Assembly: GCA_001600175.1 (NCBI GenBank)
Contig: BCJC01000001.1
Coordinates: forward strand, 4,821,652 to 4,885,651
Direction of reading: 5' to 3'
Length of the DNA: 64,000 nt
From: Erythrobasidium yunnanense
Taxonomy: Eukaryota > Basidiomycota > Cystobasidiomycetes > Erythrobasidiales > Erythrobasidiaceae
The notes beneath the pieces were generated by a model. It was not told where the DNA came from, did not search any database, and saw only the letters and a list, made by a program, of their open reading frames with translations. This document shows positions 9,960 to 20,129 of this stretch, piece after piece; within the stretch, counting starts at the first letter, position 1; each line of letters begins with the position of its first letter. The position numbers were made by a program, and so were the translations under genes.

Positions 9960-11696
9960 TCACAATCCTACTGGAAGAATGCCATCCACATCAAAGTCCT
10001 TACGTCGCCAGCACCGCGGCTGATCCGCTCTTACGACATGGCTGATCTCCGGGAGAGCCATGCAGACTTCGTCGAGTTTGCAAGAAGGGTCGCATCGCTT
10101 CCATTCTGCCCAATCCAATCTGTGCATAAGTTGCTCTAGCCGTTGAGACGAGGCTTGCACCAAGAAATCACAGATTGATCTTGTGACAGCCATGATCGCA
10201 GCTTCGATGGCCACATTTGCTCCGTTGAAGTTCGACTTGAAGGCCATGGCACATTGTTGCTTCACGCCGATCGTGTTACTGCTGTTGCCGACGGTGTAAG
10301 GGTAGAGCATCGACTGAATCATGCCACTCGCATAACGCAGGTCCTCCTCCTTATACGACGCATAATATAGACGGAGTGTTTGAAGTCGTTGGGCGTACTT
10401 GTTTACGACCTGCTGACTACGTATAACCGAACAAAAGTCAACAATCGCTCAGCCAATTAACCTAAACAACGCCTTACACGATCTTTTGGTATTGCGGACC
10501 GTGTCCTGCATAACTGGAGTTGCGGGACATCATGTTTTCGATTCTTTGACGGAAGGATGAGAAGTCCTCAGCAGTCATGTTGCCAATCCTGTCACTATCC
10601 TTGCTGTATCGGGATGGATCGAGGTCAATGTTTGTGAATTGGGTTGCGCTGACCATCGAAGTATAGTCGATCTACCGGAAGGAGTATTCACCTATGATTA
10701 TACTCGTATTTGGCAATAACGTGATGAGTATCAACATACCTCTAAGCGAGCGTCGCCTTCGTTCAAAGTGGACATTGTAGACAGCCTGCATGAGCAATAG
10801 TAGTTTCAGCCAAAAGTGGAGCGTTCAGAGCTTTCAACACGTACAGATCCATAGTGTTTGGATCCTGAGGAATTGTATCCTCCTTGATCATCTTGGTCTT
10901 CGATAGCTCTCGCAGGCCGTCTGCGCTTTTTCGGCAGAGAATCAACTCTGTAGCTCCGACCATCCTGATCAGACCATCATATGCGTAATCCTCGATCCAG
11001 TTACACAGGCCTTTCGCGCGCTCAAACTCGAGGGTCAACCAAAGCTCCGGATCCGTTAGACTATCAGGCAGCAGTGAAAATCATCAGAGTCCACAAAAGG
11101 GGGGTAAAAGAATGGAGTTGCCTCACTGGCCAAAAGCTATGAGATCTTGTAGATCCAGACTGCCGAGAAGTTGGCCGTGCGTGATGCCATCCAGAAGTAG
11201 CAGCTTTAGATCTCGCCTTGTCTCGTAAGTCCTGAACACAGAGCCGGCTTTCCATCCGAAAGTATGATCTTGCAAGCAGTAATGCAGTGTATCAGCTACA
11301 TGTCTCTTGCTCGTTCATTCGACAAGCACAGCTCAGCTCGCTGTCCAAGGCGAACCACTCAGGAAAGGGAACCTCTCCAGTATCAAGTCTTGCATGGTAG
11401 AGTGTAGTGTGTGACGGGAGTCGCGCTCGGAACACGCTATGTCCTTTAGGCTGAAATGATGTACCTGTAATCGATACATTCAGACATCTGACTAGGCTGG
11501 CTGAAGGGAAGAAACACCAAGTACCCCATCGCTTCAGTGCATAATGGACACTGTTGAAGACATGGAAATGATTTGCATACTCTTGCTCGTTGTTTGGTCC
11601 ATCGGGCGATAATTGACTAAACGATTGCTGCTGAGACCTGGCTGTGTAAGCGGCACACAGGAGAGAGAGGAAGGGCAGAAATGCTGATGGTCGCAT
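9960..11696 (-). CDS. Large secreted protein of a fungal family of unknown function
   Basis: The N-terminus (RPSAFLPFLSLLCAAYTARS) is a clear signal peptide, followed by QLSPDGPNNEQEYANHFHVF. Exons read on the minus strand: 11696-11525, 11464-11330, 11268-11127, 11060 to about 10845, a short exon near 10797-10754, 10671-10480 and 10412-9960. Later parts contain RTYETRRDLKLLLLDGITHG, LCNWIEDYAYDGLIRM, RYSKDSDRIGNMTAEDF and a cysteine-containing C-terminal third. I believe this architecture belongs to a fungal secreted family without known activity; that is from memory. The join between the 10797-10754 exon and the next could not be phased with a strong donor, so it needs transcript support. 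There are no catalytic motifs I can name. Confidence 0.72.
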
Positions 11697-11986
11697 TTGG
11701 ATGGAGTTGAGGAGAGAAAGAGAAAGTCCATGAGCCAGAGGATCAAAACTGGGTGTTCGGATGCCTGCCGGTCACGCGGTCTGACTGGGGTAGTAGCTTA
11801 TTCGTCATGGAGCACCTTGCGAAGCTAATAATCGACAGAGGGATGGTACAACATTGCAGTGGGTTTGTTGCGTAGCGGTGCGACCAAGGTATACCCAGAA
11901 TGCCGGTTATGAGCTACAACTTGGCCGAGCCGCCGACTGCAAGGGCAGATAGCATCAGCTAGAATCGTAACAGAGAGTATGTATGC

Positions 11987-12544
11987 CTAAATGCGCTCAC
12001 CAACGCCGATCTTCATCGGAGCCGCCGTCTTAGTCAAGACCTTCTTCGAGTGAAACCTAGACACGCCAATTTCAGCGTCGCCAGGTTGCCAGCGTGAGGC
12101 TATCCAAACGTACTGCCAGAACTGCTCTGAAGCGTCTTTCCCGCACGCCTTCAAGAGAATCTTCTTGCCGCCAGGATGCTCTGCCAAATCAGAAGGGTGT
12201 CAAAAGACCTCGGCCTGGGTGCTGGATGAAGTAGACCTGCCAGGCAGGAACTCTGTCACGTCGTATACACTGGTGAAACAGCACCGTTAGTCGATGCGAC
12301 TACGCCTCGACAACCGGGTAACATACCCTCCGTCGACGCTGTTGTGATAAAGGAGGAAGGCTTCTTGAGCTGCAAGTCATAACGCTGATAGGAAGAAGTG
12401 ACTGCCTACATTAGCCATGCAGCATCCTGCGTCGTCTTTGATTCGATATCCTTTGGGTCTGAGGCGACAGTCAGGTCGCTTGCTCTGGAAGATCTCGGCG
12501 GCCAGCATCAGGCTATCCTTACTGATGACCTTGTCGTTTGCCAT
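11987..12544 (-). CDS. Cytochrome b5-like haem-binding domain protein
   Basis: The b5 core is assembled from three exons on the minus strand. The first (to about 12327) has AFLLYHNSV, the second (12269-12241) has VYDVTEFLP, and the third (12180-11987) has EHPGGKKILLKACGKDAS. HPGG supplies one axial histidine and the LYHNSVxVYDVTEF strand is typical. The join FLP|EHPGG needs an intron with a GC donor (12240-12181). The preceding intron is 12326-12270. A 5' exon from 12544 (MANDKVISKDSLMLAAEIFQ) is likely, but its junction to the b5 exon is off by one base with the best donor. Small soluble b5 proteins donate electrons to desaturases or reductases; the partner is unknown here. Confidence 0.72.
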
Positions 12545-12797
12545 TATATGTGATTAGTATGGTCGATGGTCAATGCGAAGCAGAACTCCGACGAGGCTGA
12601 GACCGGCTTCTGACAGAACCGGAGCAACCGCGAGCTTGCAAAGTGAACGAGACAGGACATGTATGGGTTGATTGTACTATCTGTATACAACAATAATGTA
12701 GATGTGCCGCATTTGCGGCGCTTCTAGCTTCTGTGCGATCCAGCTTGAAAGCCAGGTCTGCATCTCTGTTTTCTGACGATACAAACGCGCGTCTACC

Positions 12798-13804
12798 ATG
12801 ATACCACAACCCATCAACTTTCCCAAGTGGCTCGAGAAGAACAAGCACCTCCTCCAGCCGCCCGTCAACAACTTCTGCATGTATGACGGTGGAGACTTTA
12901 CGATGATGGTCGTAGGCGGGCCAAACGAGAGGAATGGTCAGTCGCAATACAAGATCTTCACAGCACCTATGTGCTCTTCCTCCGACAGTCGTACTCTATG
13001 CGATCATCGACAAGTGGCCTGATTCTACGTTATCGCTGCTGACTCACCTGGCTTCTATTCCATTCGCATTGATTATCGCAGACTACCATGTCAACGAGAC
13101 AGAAGAGTGGTTCTACCAATACAAAGGAGGGATGCTGCTGCGGATGGTAGATGGAGACGACTTTATCGAGTATCGGATCGAAGAGGGAGAGATGTTCTTG
13201 CTGCCTGGTAGGCAAATTTCCATTCTGCTACCTTCTTCTAGTGCTGATACGGTGTCATCTACGCAGCCAATACGTCACATTGTCCCGTACGATATGCGGA
13301 TACGTGAGTTGTCACAGCGCACCACGCTTCCACTCCGATGGCTTACATTGCTTGTATCTAGTATCGGACTGGTGATGGAGCGCGTGCGGCCGGAGAAAAG
13401 CATAGGTAAGATCGTCCATCTCAAAATCGAATATGGAGTTATGGCTGAACACTCGCCCTTGCTTCCCAGATCGCTTAAAGTGGTACTGCCGCTCGGGAGC
13501 TCATTCGAAACCACATGTCATCCGTGAAGTCAGCTTCCACTGCACGAATCTAGGGACGCAGCTCAAAGGGCCGATTCAGGTGAGGACCGAAGCTACAAGA
13601 GCCTATGAGCTCTCTTTACACGCTGCGAGATTGACAGTTTCGGATAGCTAATTGTGATTTCCCTCCCTACTGCAGGAATGGCAAGGATCACCGGAGTTGC
13701 GGACGTGTAAAGAATGTGGAACAGTGTATGTCTTCACCCATGAACGAAGTGTGTCCTGGCAAAGGCTTATAAATATGGCTGCCTTCAGTGCGCCCCCAAA
13801 GTAG
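12798..13804 (+). CDS. BNA1: 3-hydroxyanthranilate 3,4-dioxygenase
   Basis: This enzyme opens the ring of 3-hydroxyanthranilate in the kynurenine route to NAD. Seven exons (12798-12936, 13082-13207, 13267-13303, 13362-13405, 13470-13579, 13676-13725, 13789-13804) splice in phase to 173 residues, against about 177 in yeast. Visible signatures are [20 protein letters not shown], then [20 protein letters not shown] with the metal-binding His-Glu residues. These are followed by [20 protein letters not shown] with the third metal ligand, and by [13 protein letters not shown]. The C-terminus has a CKECG pair as in the fungal rubredoxin-like site. If the last intron is not removed, the protein would be 194 residues. 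The gene is divergent from the cytochrome b5 gene, with about 250 bp between start codons. Confidence 0.93.
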
Positions 13805-14371
13805 GGCAGATGACGATCAAACTGGCCACCTTTCCGCCATCGATGTAGTTCAAGTGTACAGACCGTTCTGTTTGTATGTCAGTGCTGCATACGTGAGCAA
13901 GATCCCTCAAGCATATGTAACATACAAGCATACCTCTTGGGTCACCTTCGTAGTTTCGTGCAGCAGTCAGGCTGAAGCTAATAACATTGTAGAGCGACAA
14001 ACTATGGGACACACAGTGCAAGCCATACAAGAGCGACATCGACGCACCTCGAGCTCGAGTCACTATGCCGAAACCTTTCAAGGAAAGCGGACGAAAACTC
14101 TGAAAGGTCAGCAGACTGGTCGGACCTGAAGCTTCGCCTTTTGTACTACAACCTTTTCACAAAGCGCTTGGAGCTGGCTTCACACCCTCCCTCTTGCTTT
14201 CACTCTCATCGTAGCTCCTTGTGTCGCTTACAAGTCATTCGATAAGCTCAAGCAGCACACCCGTACACTATAGAAGCACACGCACCCATACAGTAAGTGT
14301 GAATGGACCTGAAACGCCCCTCCCCACCCTCTTTAAGAGCTGGTGCTGATCAGTGACGTCCTTCACAGAGA
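13805..14371. other. Intergenic region
   Basis: No gene supported. An ATG at about 14064 opens MPKPFKESGRKL, but a stop follows at once. Open frames on the minus strand (14081-13785) read through a sequence with possible splice sites but show no recognisable motif. Confidence 0.3.
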
Positions 14372-14716
14372 ATGCCTCAGGACAACATCAACGTGTGAGG
14401 GGTGAAGCAAGCCGCTCCGTGCTGAGCTGACGTCTACGACATACTCTCGCTTCTTAGACTCAACCGCGTACAAGCCCACTTCGAGACTGAAATATCCCGC
14501 TCTAACAGGTCAGGGTCCACAACTCAAGTTGTATGGCTCGACAAAGATGTTCAATCCAGAGTACTGCACGGAAAGAAGTTGACGGCAGCCGTCTACGTAG
14601 ATGGAGCTGGGCATGCCGATATCTACAAAGTCGGGTCCGATGGCCATACTCGGCACAAACAAGCACGTCGCGGTGACGAACTCTTCGCTGAAATCCGCAA
14701 GAAACTCGGCTACTAG
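14372..14716 (+). CDS. Unknown small protein, first of a tandem paralogue pair
   Basis: Not recognised. Exons 14372-14394 and 14458-14716 join across a 63-nt intron in phase 2 to give 93 residues. The C-terminal half (VVWLDKDVQSRVLHGKKLTA, then YVDGAGHADIYKVGSDG, ending IRKKLGY) aligns with the end of the next gene (FVWFDSEKE..., LSIYKVGLKG..., VLRELGYKN). Both genes also share a first exon of only 20-23 nt with a phase-2 intron. This copy lacks the middle of its neighbour. The repeated IYKVG strand and LGY end suggest a small beta-strand module, but no function can be assigned. Confidence 0.68.
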
Positions 14717-15129
14717 TGAAGTAGTATGCACGTCTGCTTAAGTCTGGGCGGCGGACATGCATATCTTCCCTGAGGCTTAGTGTCCAGGCTGCACTTCTAG
14801 CAGTTCTAGTCGTATGTTATTCCCCTTACACTCTCAGTATACACTTTCCTCTCGATCCTCAGATAATTAGGTGAATGTTTGCAGCCTGACGCTCTCCGCC
14901 TGGCTATCTTCTCAGCAGCGACACTGAAAATTTTCGAGCTTTGTCGGACGCAAGGCATCGCCGCAACGACTAGCACGAATTTTCATGAAGCTGTGTCCTC
15001 AGACAATGTGGGAGACCCTCTCACGATTCGACTTTCTCTCTCTCTCTCGCTCTCTCTCTCTTCCTTTCTACAGCTCTTACCTCTCATCCAGTTCTCCGTC
15101 TCTGCGATAGCCACCTAAGATCAGGCCCC
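14717..15129. other. Intergenic region with a CT-rich tract
   Basis: Holds a pyrimidine run at about 15035-15065 (repeated CT on the plus strand), about 65-95 bases before the next ATG. Such tracts are common promoter elements in fungi. No coding evidence otherwise. Confidence 0.45.
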
Positions 15130-15813
15130 ATGCAGAACGCTTCCAATATGTAAGTTTATCTATGACCGAGCCTTGCGACCGAGCGCCCCGCGGTTAAGTG
15201 TGTCGTTTGTATCTGCAGTCGCTTCCCACGCGGCGTCAAATTAGTGAAGACATACTACAAGAACCAAGAATGGTGCTACTTTCCGGATCCAGACACCTTC
15301 ATATCGGACTACAATGCAGGTAAGGCCGTAAGGCTAGGCATGCGCAGCTCACGTGGTAGAATGAAGATCGCGACCTTTTGCAAACAAGTGGAAACAGAAG
15401 GGAACTGGGAGGATGATCGCGGACCCACCGGAGAAGAAGCTGAGGCTATACTCATCGCCATCGGCCGCATGGTGCCTCGTCCACACAGAAGCAAAACGCC
15501 GGCGCATAGAAGTGATGCATCGACGCAGCCGAGACCCAAACCTCCCAAGCCGGAAGATGTGCGAGCTGGCTTCGAGGCAGGCATTGGCCAAGATTACGTC
15601 GGTAGCGGCGTCAGGCCTCAGTTCGTATGGTTCGACTCTGAAAAGGAGTCTGCGTCCAAGGTGAAAGCTGGAAGAAGCCTATTAGTCGGGGTCAAAATCC
15701 ACCATGGCAGTCTCAGTATCTACAAGGTCGGTCTCAAGGGCTGTCGAGGGCCTCGCAAAGCAAGCGATGGTGAGAGAAACCATGTTCTCCGTGAGCTTGG
15801 CTACAAAAATTAG
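15130..15813 (+). CDS. Unknown protein, second of a tandem paralogue pair
   Basis: Not recognised. Exons 15130-15149 and 15219-15813 join in phase 2 across a 69-nt GTAAGT-CAG intron, giving 204 residues. The N-terminal part has YYKNQEWCYFPDPDTFISDY and a tryptophan-containing region NWEDDRGPTGEEAEAILIAI. A basic/proline-rich linker follows (RPKPPKPEDVR), then the module shared with the upstream gene (FVWFDSEKE, SIYKVGLKG, ELGYKN). The shared module and the identical intron phase argue for a tandem duplication followed by loss or gain of the middle. A CT-rich tract lies just upstream. Confidence 0.72.
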
Positions 15814-16391
15814 CCTCAGTGCTGGTGCCGCTTTGGACATGTGGACGGTATCTGAAACCAAAGTTTTGCATGCTAAGATAGATTACTCTGAAAGCTAGCT
15901 CCGCATCGTTCGCTCCCAAGTCATCGATCCCGACTGATAAGACATGCAGGACAGCTGTAGTTGACTGTGTCATGCGCTCTCAACTGTTCTCCTCACAGCC
16001 AGTAGTAGCAACTCGCAACTCCTCCCCAAACGTTTTCTCGTTAGGACCGTCAAGCTGCTCATCCACCTGTCGCACAAAACCCTCCTCCTTGAGAGGGATC
16101 CATGCAGTATGTAGATCTCTCCTTCTTTCTCATTGCTTTTGTGGCTGATAGCTACCCTTAAAACTCAGTTCTGCAAGTTCTGCACATCTTGACGACTGAA
16201 TAAACGAGAAAGGATTCTAAGCCGTCGTACTGTTATGCGGCGTCCAAAGCTTCGCGATAGATTCGCAGCATCTACCACTGTTGAAGAGAGGCCTTTCGTT
16301 TAGTCTATATCGGCACGAGTGCATCGCAGCTTGACCAGTCGAGGCAATCGCTTTGGGCGGCAGAAGCGAGCCATTGCGTAAACTATCGGCA
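15814..16391. other. Intergenic region
   Basis: I see no gene. The span contains short open frames without motifs and the 3' regions of two convergent genes. Confidence 0.35.
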
Positions 16392-17821
16392 TCATCTAGC
16401 CTCCCATTTTGGTCTTATACCCCCGGCCGAAGGACTGAACATGTCGTCCACCTTGAGATCGCCTACACCATATATACGTTCTACCTCGTCTTCACCGATC
16501 CATTCGTGTAGTTGACACAAACAGTCCGGAAGCCCTGCTTTCTTGTAGCGTGCTGAGCCTTCATCGCTGTTGGCGTAATCTGGAAGGCGCAGATTGCCCA
16601 ACGAATGATCACCTGCAATAAGATATTGGATGAGCGCAGACGTACTTCACGGTGAAGCTATACTTACAAGATGAAATGGGAGCCGGAAAGCCGATGGCAA
16701 GCTCCTTCAACTCCTCATCGTTTCCAGGTTCAATGTATCGGATTAAGATCTTGAGCTTGTGAGTTATCCGAATGCCCGTATCGCTGAAGTCAGAAGTCGT
16801 TTGCCTGGCTGTGTTGTCGCTGGGAAGGCGTATGCCATTCTCGCAGTGATGAAAGCGTTCCCCTTTCGACAAGCTGCGGGGAAGAGTTGGGCCACGGGTT
16901 GTCTTGCTGTTTAGCTGCCAAAGGACGATCTCAAACGGTGGAATCGTTTCTTGCTGAGTGGTATTTTGCATATTGGTCAGAGTTACATACTGTACCAGGA
17001 CGACCTTGATTTCGGCTATAGTGACAGCCTGCTCGATTTCTGGCATATCAATCTGGCAAGCCAGAAAGCCATATAATATGAAATACTTGGATAGGAGGGC
17101 GACTTGCACTGTACCAAGGACAGGATGGAAGAAGGTTTCGGATTGGTGGTAGCCTCCAGCATAACCTTCTTTATTTGCTGTGGCCTGGAAAAAGATATCT
17201 GCCTCTTGCACCAAGTCGCTTCCCAGGAATCCTAGTCCTGGAACTCGGGCTACAACCTTGTGCTTTGTATGGGCTTGTACCTTCCCGCCATGTGGAAATT
17301 GGGTCTCGATAGCAATGTGATGCTCGAATTTGCCTGCAAGCCATCATTAGCGTCCACCCGACCGCTAAAGTAGTAGTTGAAAGACACCTAGTCGCTCAGA
17401 AGGGCTAAGTGGATCTTAACATTTTCTGCGAAGAAGGCCTGGACGTCCCGGCTCACCATGTGTTGGCACTCGCGATCAGCTGGAACTGGAATCTATGAGT
17501 GCCAGCCTCGAGATCCTCAGTTAACTTAATACTCGTAGTCGTCGACATAGTTGTATATGATATGTTATTGCGATTGAGGGTCATGGACTGAGTGCCCACC
17601 TGGACGAGAGCAATAAGCAGGGGCACCACGCAGACTCCAGTTTCAGTCAGCTCAATACATACTAATTGTACATCAATAGTCTTGATCCTTCGGCAAGAGG
17701 AAAGAGAGAGAATGATGTCGCCATCGACAACGGTGTCGCGCGCAGGCCCGAGACGTGGATCTTCAGGATGCAGGAACCATAGTTTATGGCGAGGTTTGAC
17801 TTCGAGAGTGACGCCCATCAT
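16392..17821 (-). CDS. Arrestin-like trafficking adaptor
   Basis: The first exon (17821-17453) encodes an arrestin-N-like segment: EDPRLGPARDTVVDGDIILS followed by RIKTIDVQLVCIELTETGV and later LEAGTHRFQFQLI. The middle exon (about 17350-16668) has HHIAIETQFPHGG, KHKVVARVPGLGF and an arrestin-C-like stretch ending ELKELAIGFPAPISS. A 55-nt intron (16667-16613) leads to the last exon with GNLRLPDYANSDEG and a terminal PKWEAR. Fungal alpha-arrestins recruit ubiquitin ligases to membrane cargo, and LPDY could act as a PY-like motif, though it lacks the canonical PPxY. The splice between 17453 and about 17340 could not be resolved. Confidence 0.62.
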
Positions 17822-18088
17822 ATAGGGCCATGTAACCCAGCTTCTTGAGCTGCTGCAGTACTGACCAAATTCACCGAATCATCAGGAAGCAGACGAGGCA
17901 GATGTGTGCGTTTGTGCAATGACTGATGCAAAATATACAATATCATTCCCCTAATCTAATGAATGATTACTATTGCGTAGGCGAAGCAGTGGTGAAGACG
18001 TGATCCTATGACCAGCATGTCAGAGATACAAGCTACATTCGTCGTGATCAGACAAAGTGAAGACAAGCAGATGATGAGCGGATACATA

Positions 18089-18950
18089 TCACGGATGTAT
18101 AGAATTATGATCCGCATCTGCCGTCGGGGGCTCAGAAGCAAGAGAATGCTGCTTCTCCTTCGCCAACCGTTCGTCTTTCTCTCTCTGGGCTGCTTGCTGC
18201 TTCTTGGAAAGTCCACGTAGAAAAGCTCCCACCGTCTCCTTAACTACATCCTCCCTAGCATCTGGTCCCTCTCGGTCCAAGAGCTTCAACTCTCGCATGC
18301 GATTCGTAGGGAGAAGGCCGCGCTTAGCATATCGGTCTATGACTTCGCATACTGCCAAGACGTGATGATGGTTGTATAGATTATTTGACACTGAACTGTA
18401 GTGATACCAGAACCGGGGTAGGCTGGTGCTTTTCAATGCCTCCGCGATAAGGAGCCGATTTGCTATTGAGAAATGGTCGAGGCTATCTGTGTCGGGCACA
18501 ACGGGAGGTGCGTCTCTTCCATGATTGGGCCAATTGGCGCTCCCCCAATCTTGGGACATACTGATCATCGGGTTCTTCAGGATAGGGTGATGTTGCATTT
18601 TCCCGCTGCATGAACTGGCGCACGATCTCCCCGATGTATCGCTGTAAGGAATGATAGTACTGGTTTCAGCTCATTGCATTGCATACAAGACAATAGCAAC
18701 TTCAGGACTCGCACCCCAAAGGCCTTTGATAGGCGTAGTGGCCGCAGGGTAGGCGCATCAAGCGCATTCGCCTGATGTACAGATGAGCAGCATGTATACA
18801 AGGCGTTTGAAGCGTCTTACGCTGCGGACTCGTTGGGCTGAACTGATCTTGGTGTCGGCTTGGGGTGGTTCCTTGCGCTTCTAAGCGTGGATGTCGCAGT
18901 ATACTGGATGTGAGCGTCGACGATAGCTTCGGGTTCTATGTGTTTGAGCC
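18089..18950 (-). CDS. Unknown conserved-looking protein
   Basis: Not recognised. The main exons are about 18640-18562 and 18516-18089, joined across a 45-nt intron (GTATGT to GGAAG) in phase. They encode RYIGEIVRQFMQREN, then a segment containing FSIANRLLIAEALKSTSLPR and NRMRELKLLD. The protein ends in a glutamine/lysine-rich coiled coil (KKQQAAQREKDERLAKEKQ) and a short acidic tail. A further 5' exon with RMRLMRLPCGHYAYQRPLG (about 18790-18720) probably precedes it, across a 74-nt intron. The start codon is not fixed. Confidence 0.5.
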
Positions 18951-19260
18951 TACGGTGGTTCCCATCTAGAATATCTCGCAGTGCAAGCTAGCCACGCTGG
19001 TGCACGAAAGAAAGAGGGGAAGCTGCCGCTGTGTGCGCACAGGACGCAGGGACGAGCAGAAAACAGATCAAAGAATGAGCACGCGACAAGGGAGTTCTGT
19101 CGCGGAAGGTCGAACAAGAGGGTTGATGCTCGGGCGGGCCGAAGAGACCGATCAACAGGTCGATACAGAGAGCGCTTCTCTAGATCGCTTAAAGCTTGCA
19201 GGATATCCTTGTAGAACGGTTGCCAACAAACCAGAGCAGTTGAGCAGCGAAGAAGGACTT
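18951..19260. other. Intergenic region before the truncated transaldolase copy
   Basis: No gene supported. Open frames on both strands have no motif. Similarity to the sequence upstream of the longer transaldolase copy begins at about 19265. Confidence 0.35.
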
Positions 19261-19264
19261 GTGA

Positions 19265-19965
19265 AGCGGAGAAGATATCAGCGTAAGGCAAAGATTAGAA
19301 GTCGGGTCGACCTTGACCGAAAACGCGTCCGCCAGAAATCGCAGATTGATAGAAGACATGGTGTCACTTCTTGACGAGCTGCAACGGCACTCGATCATCG
19401 ATCTGGACTGCAACGATGAAGCTGGTATTCCCAGAATATTCTCGCGAAAGCTCGGTCAAGGCTGATAATGTATACCGCACAGTCGCACTGGACTTCAAGC
19501 CTTTTCGGGACATGTACGTAGCTGGTCAAGATCAGCGCTATCCTTCCGTGAAGTCTGAGAAGATGGTCCGCTTCCAGGACCTCGAATCAGTTGATTGTCT
19601 TAGGCCAGCTCAAGCAGTCATCAAACGCCTCAGTCCTTCCAGCAGCATGTAAAGCTGCTCATACTGCGAAAGACCAGTTCTCCGGTATCAGTTTGGAAGA
19701 TCTGGTCGTAGACTGCGCCGTAAGACCGGTTCCTGACGCGTTGACTTCTCCCATTGATTGATGCATCCTTCTAGACTGTCTTGCTGGGAAAAGTAGTCGC
19801 GAACCATCTACATCCCGAAGGCTACGTGCATCCGCAGACTCTACCTTCTTTAGCCTTCGTTACCGACAAGACAGTCCAGCATGCTCCTCGGCTAGTAGCG
19901 CTGTACGGTACAGCCAATATTCCTTCTTCAGGTGTCTACATCAAGATCCCTTCTACCGTGGAGAG
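19265..19965 (+). pseudogene. Truncated transaldolase-like copy
   Basis: Parallels 26405-27095 at high similarity. It has the same start region (VSLLDELQRHSIIDLDCNDE) and the same intron donor after DFKPFRDM. It also shares the exon NQLIVLGQLKQSSNASVLPA, the GTAAGA intron after SLEDLVVDCA, and the exon TVLLGKVVANHLHPEGYVHP. Similarity stops abruptly after YIKIPST at about 19960. That is just past the active-site lysine, so roughly 200 C-terminal residues are missing. Differences between copies are mostly silent or conservative, so the truncation looks younger than the duplication itself. Unrelated sequence continuing into the inverted-repeat arm follows. Confidence 0.8.
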
Positions 19966-20129
19966 CAGCTGGAATAGATGTCAGAAGCGAAGGCCAGTAT
20001 CCATGAAGAGCAAGAACAGTATGGATGCCAAGAAGCAGCTGGACCAACAATCAGAATGGCCTACTTGCACGCCCCATACACCTGCCAGCGCGTGCGCCTT
20101 TTGCCTTGGCAGACACATGCGCTGTTCTG

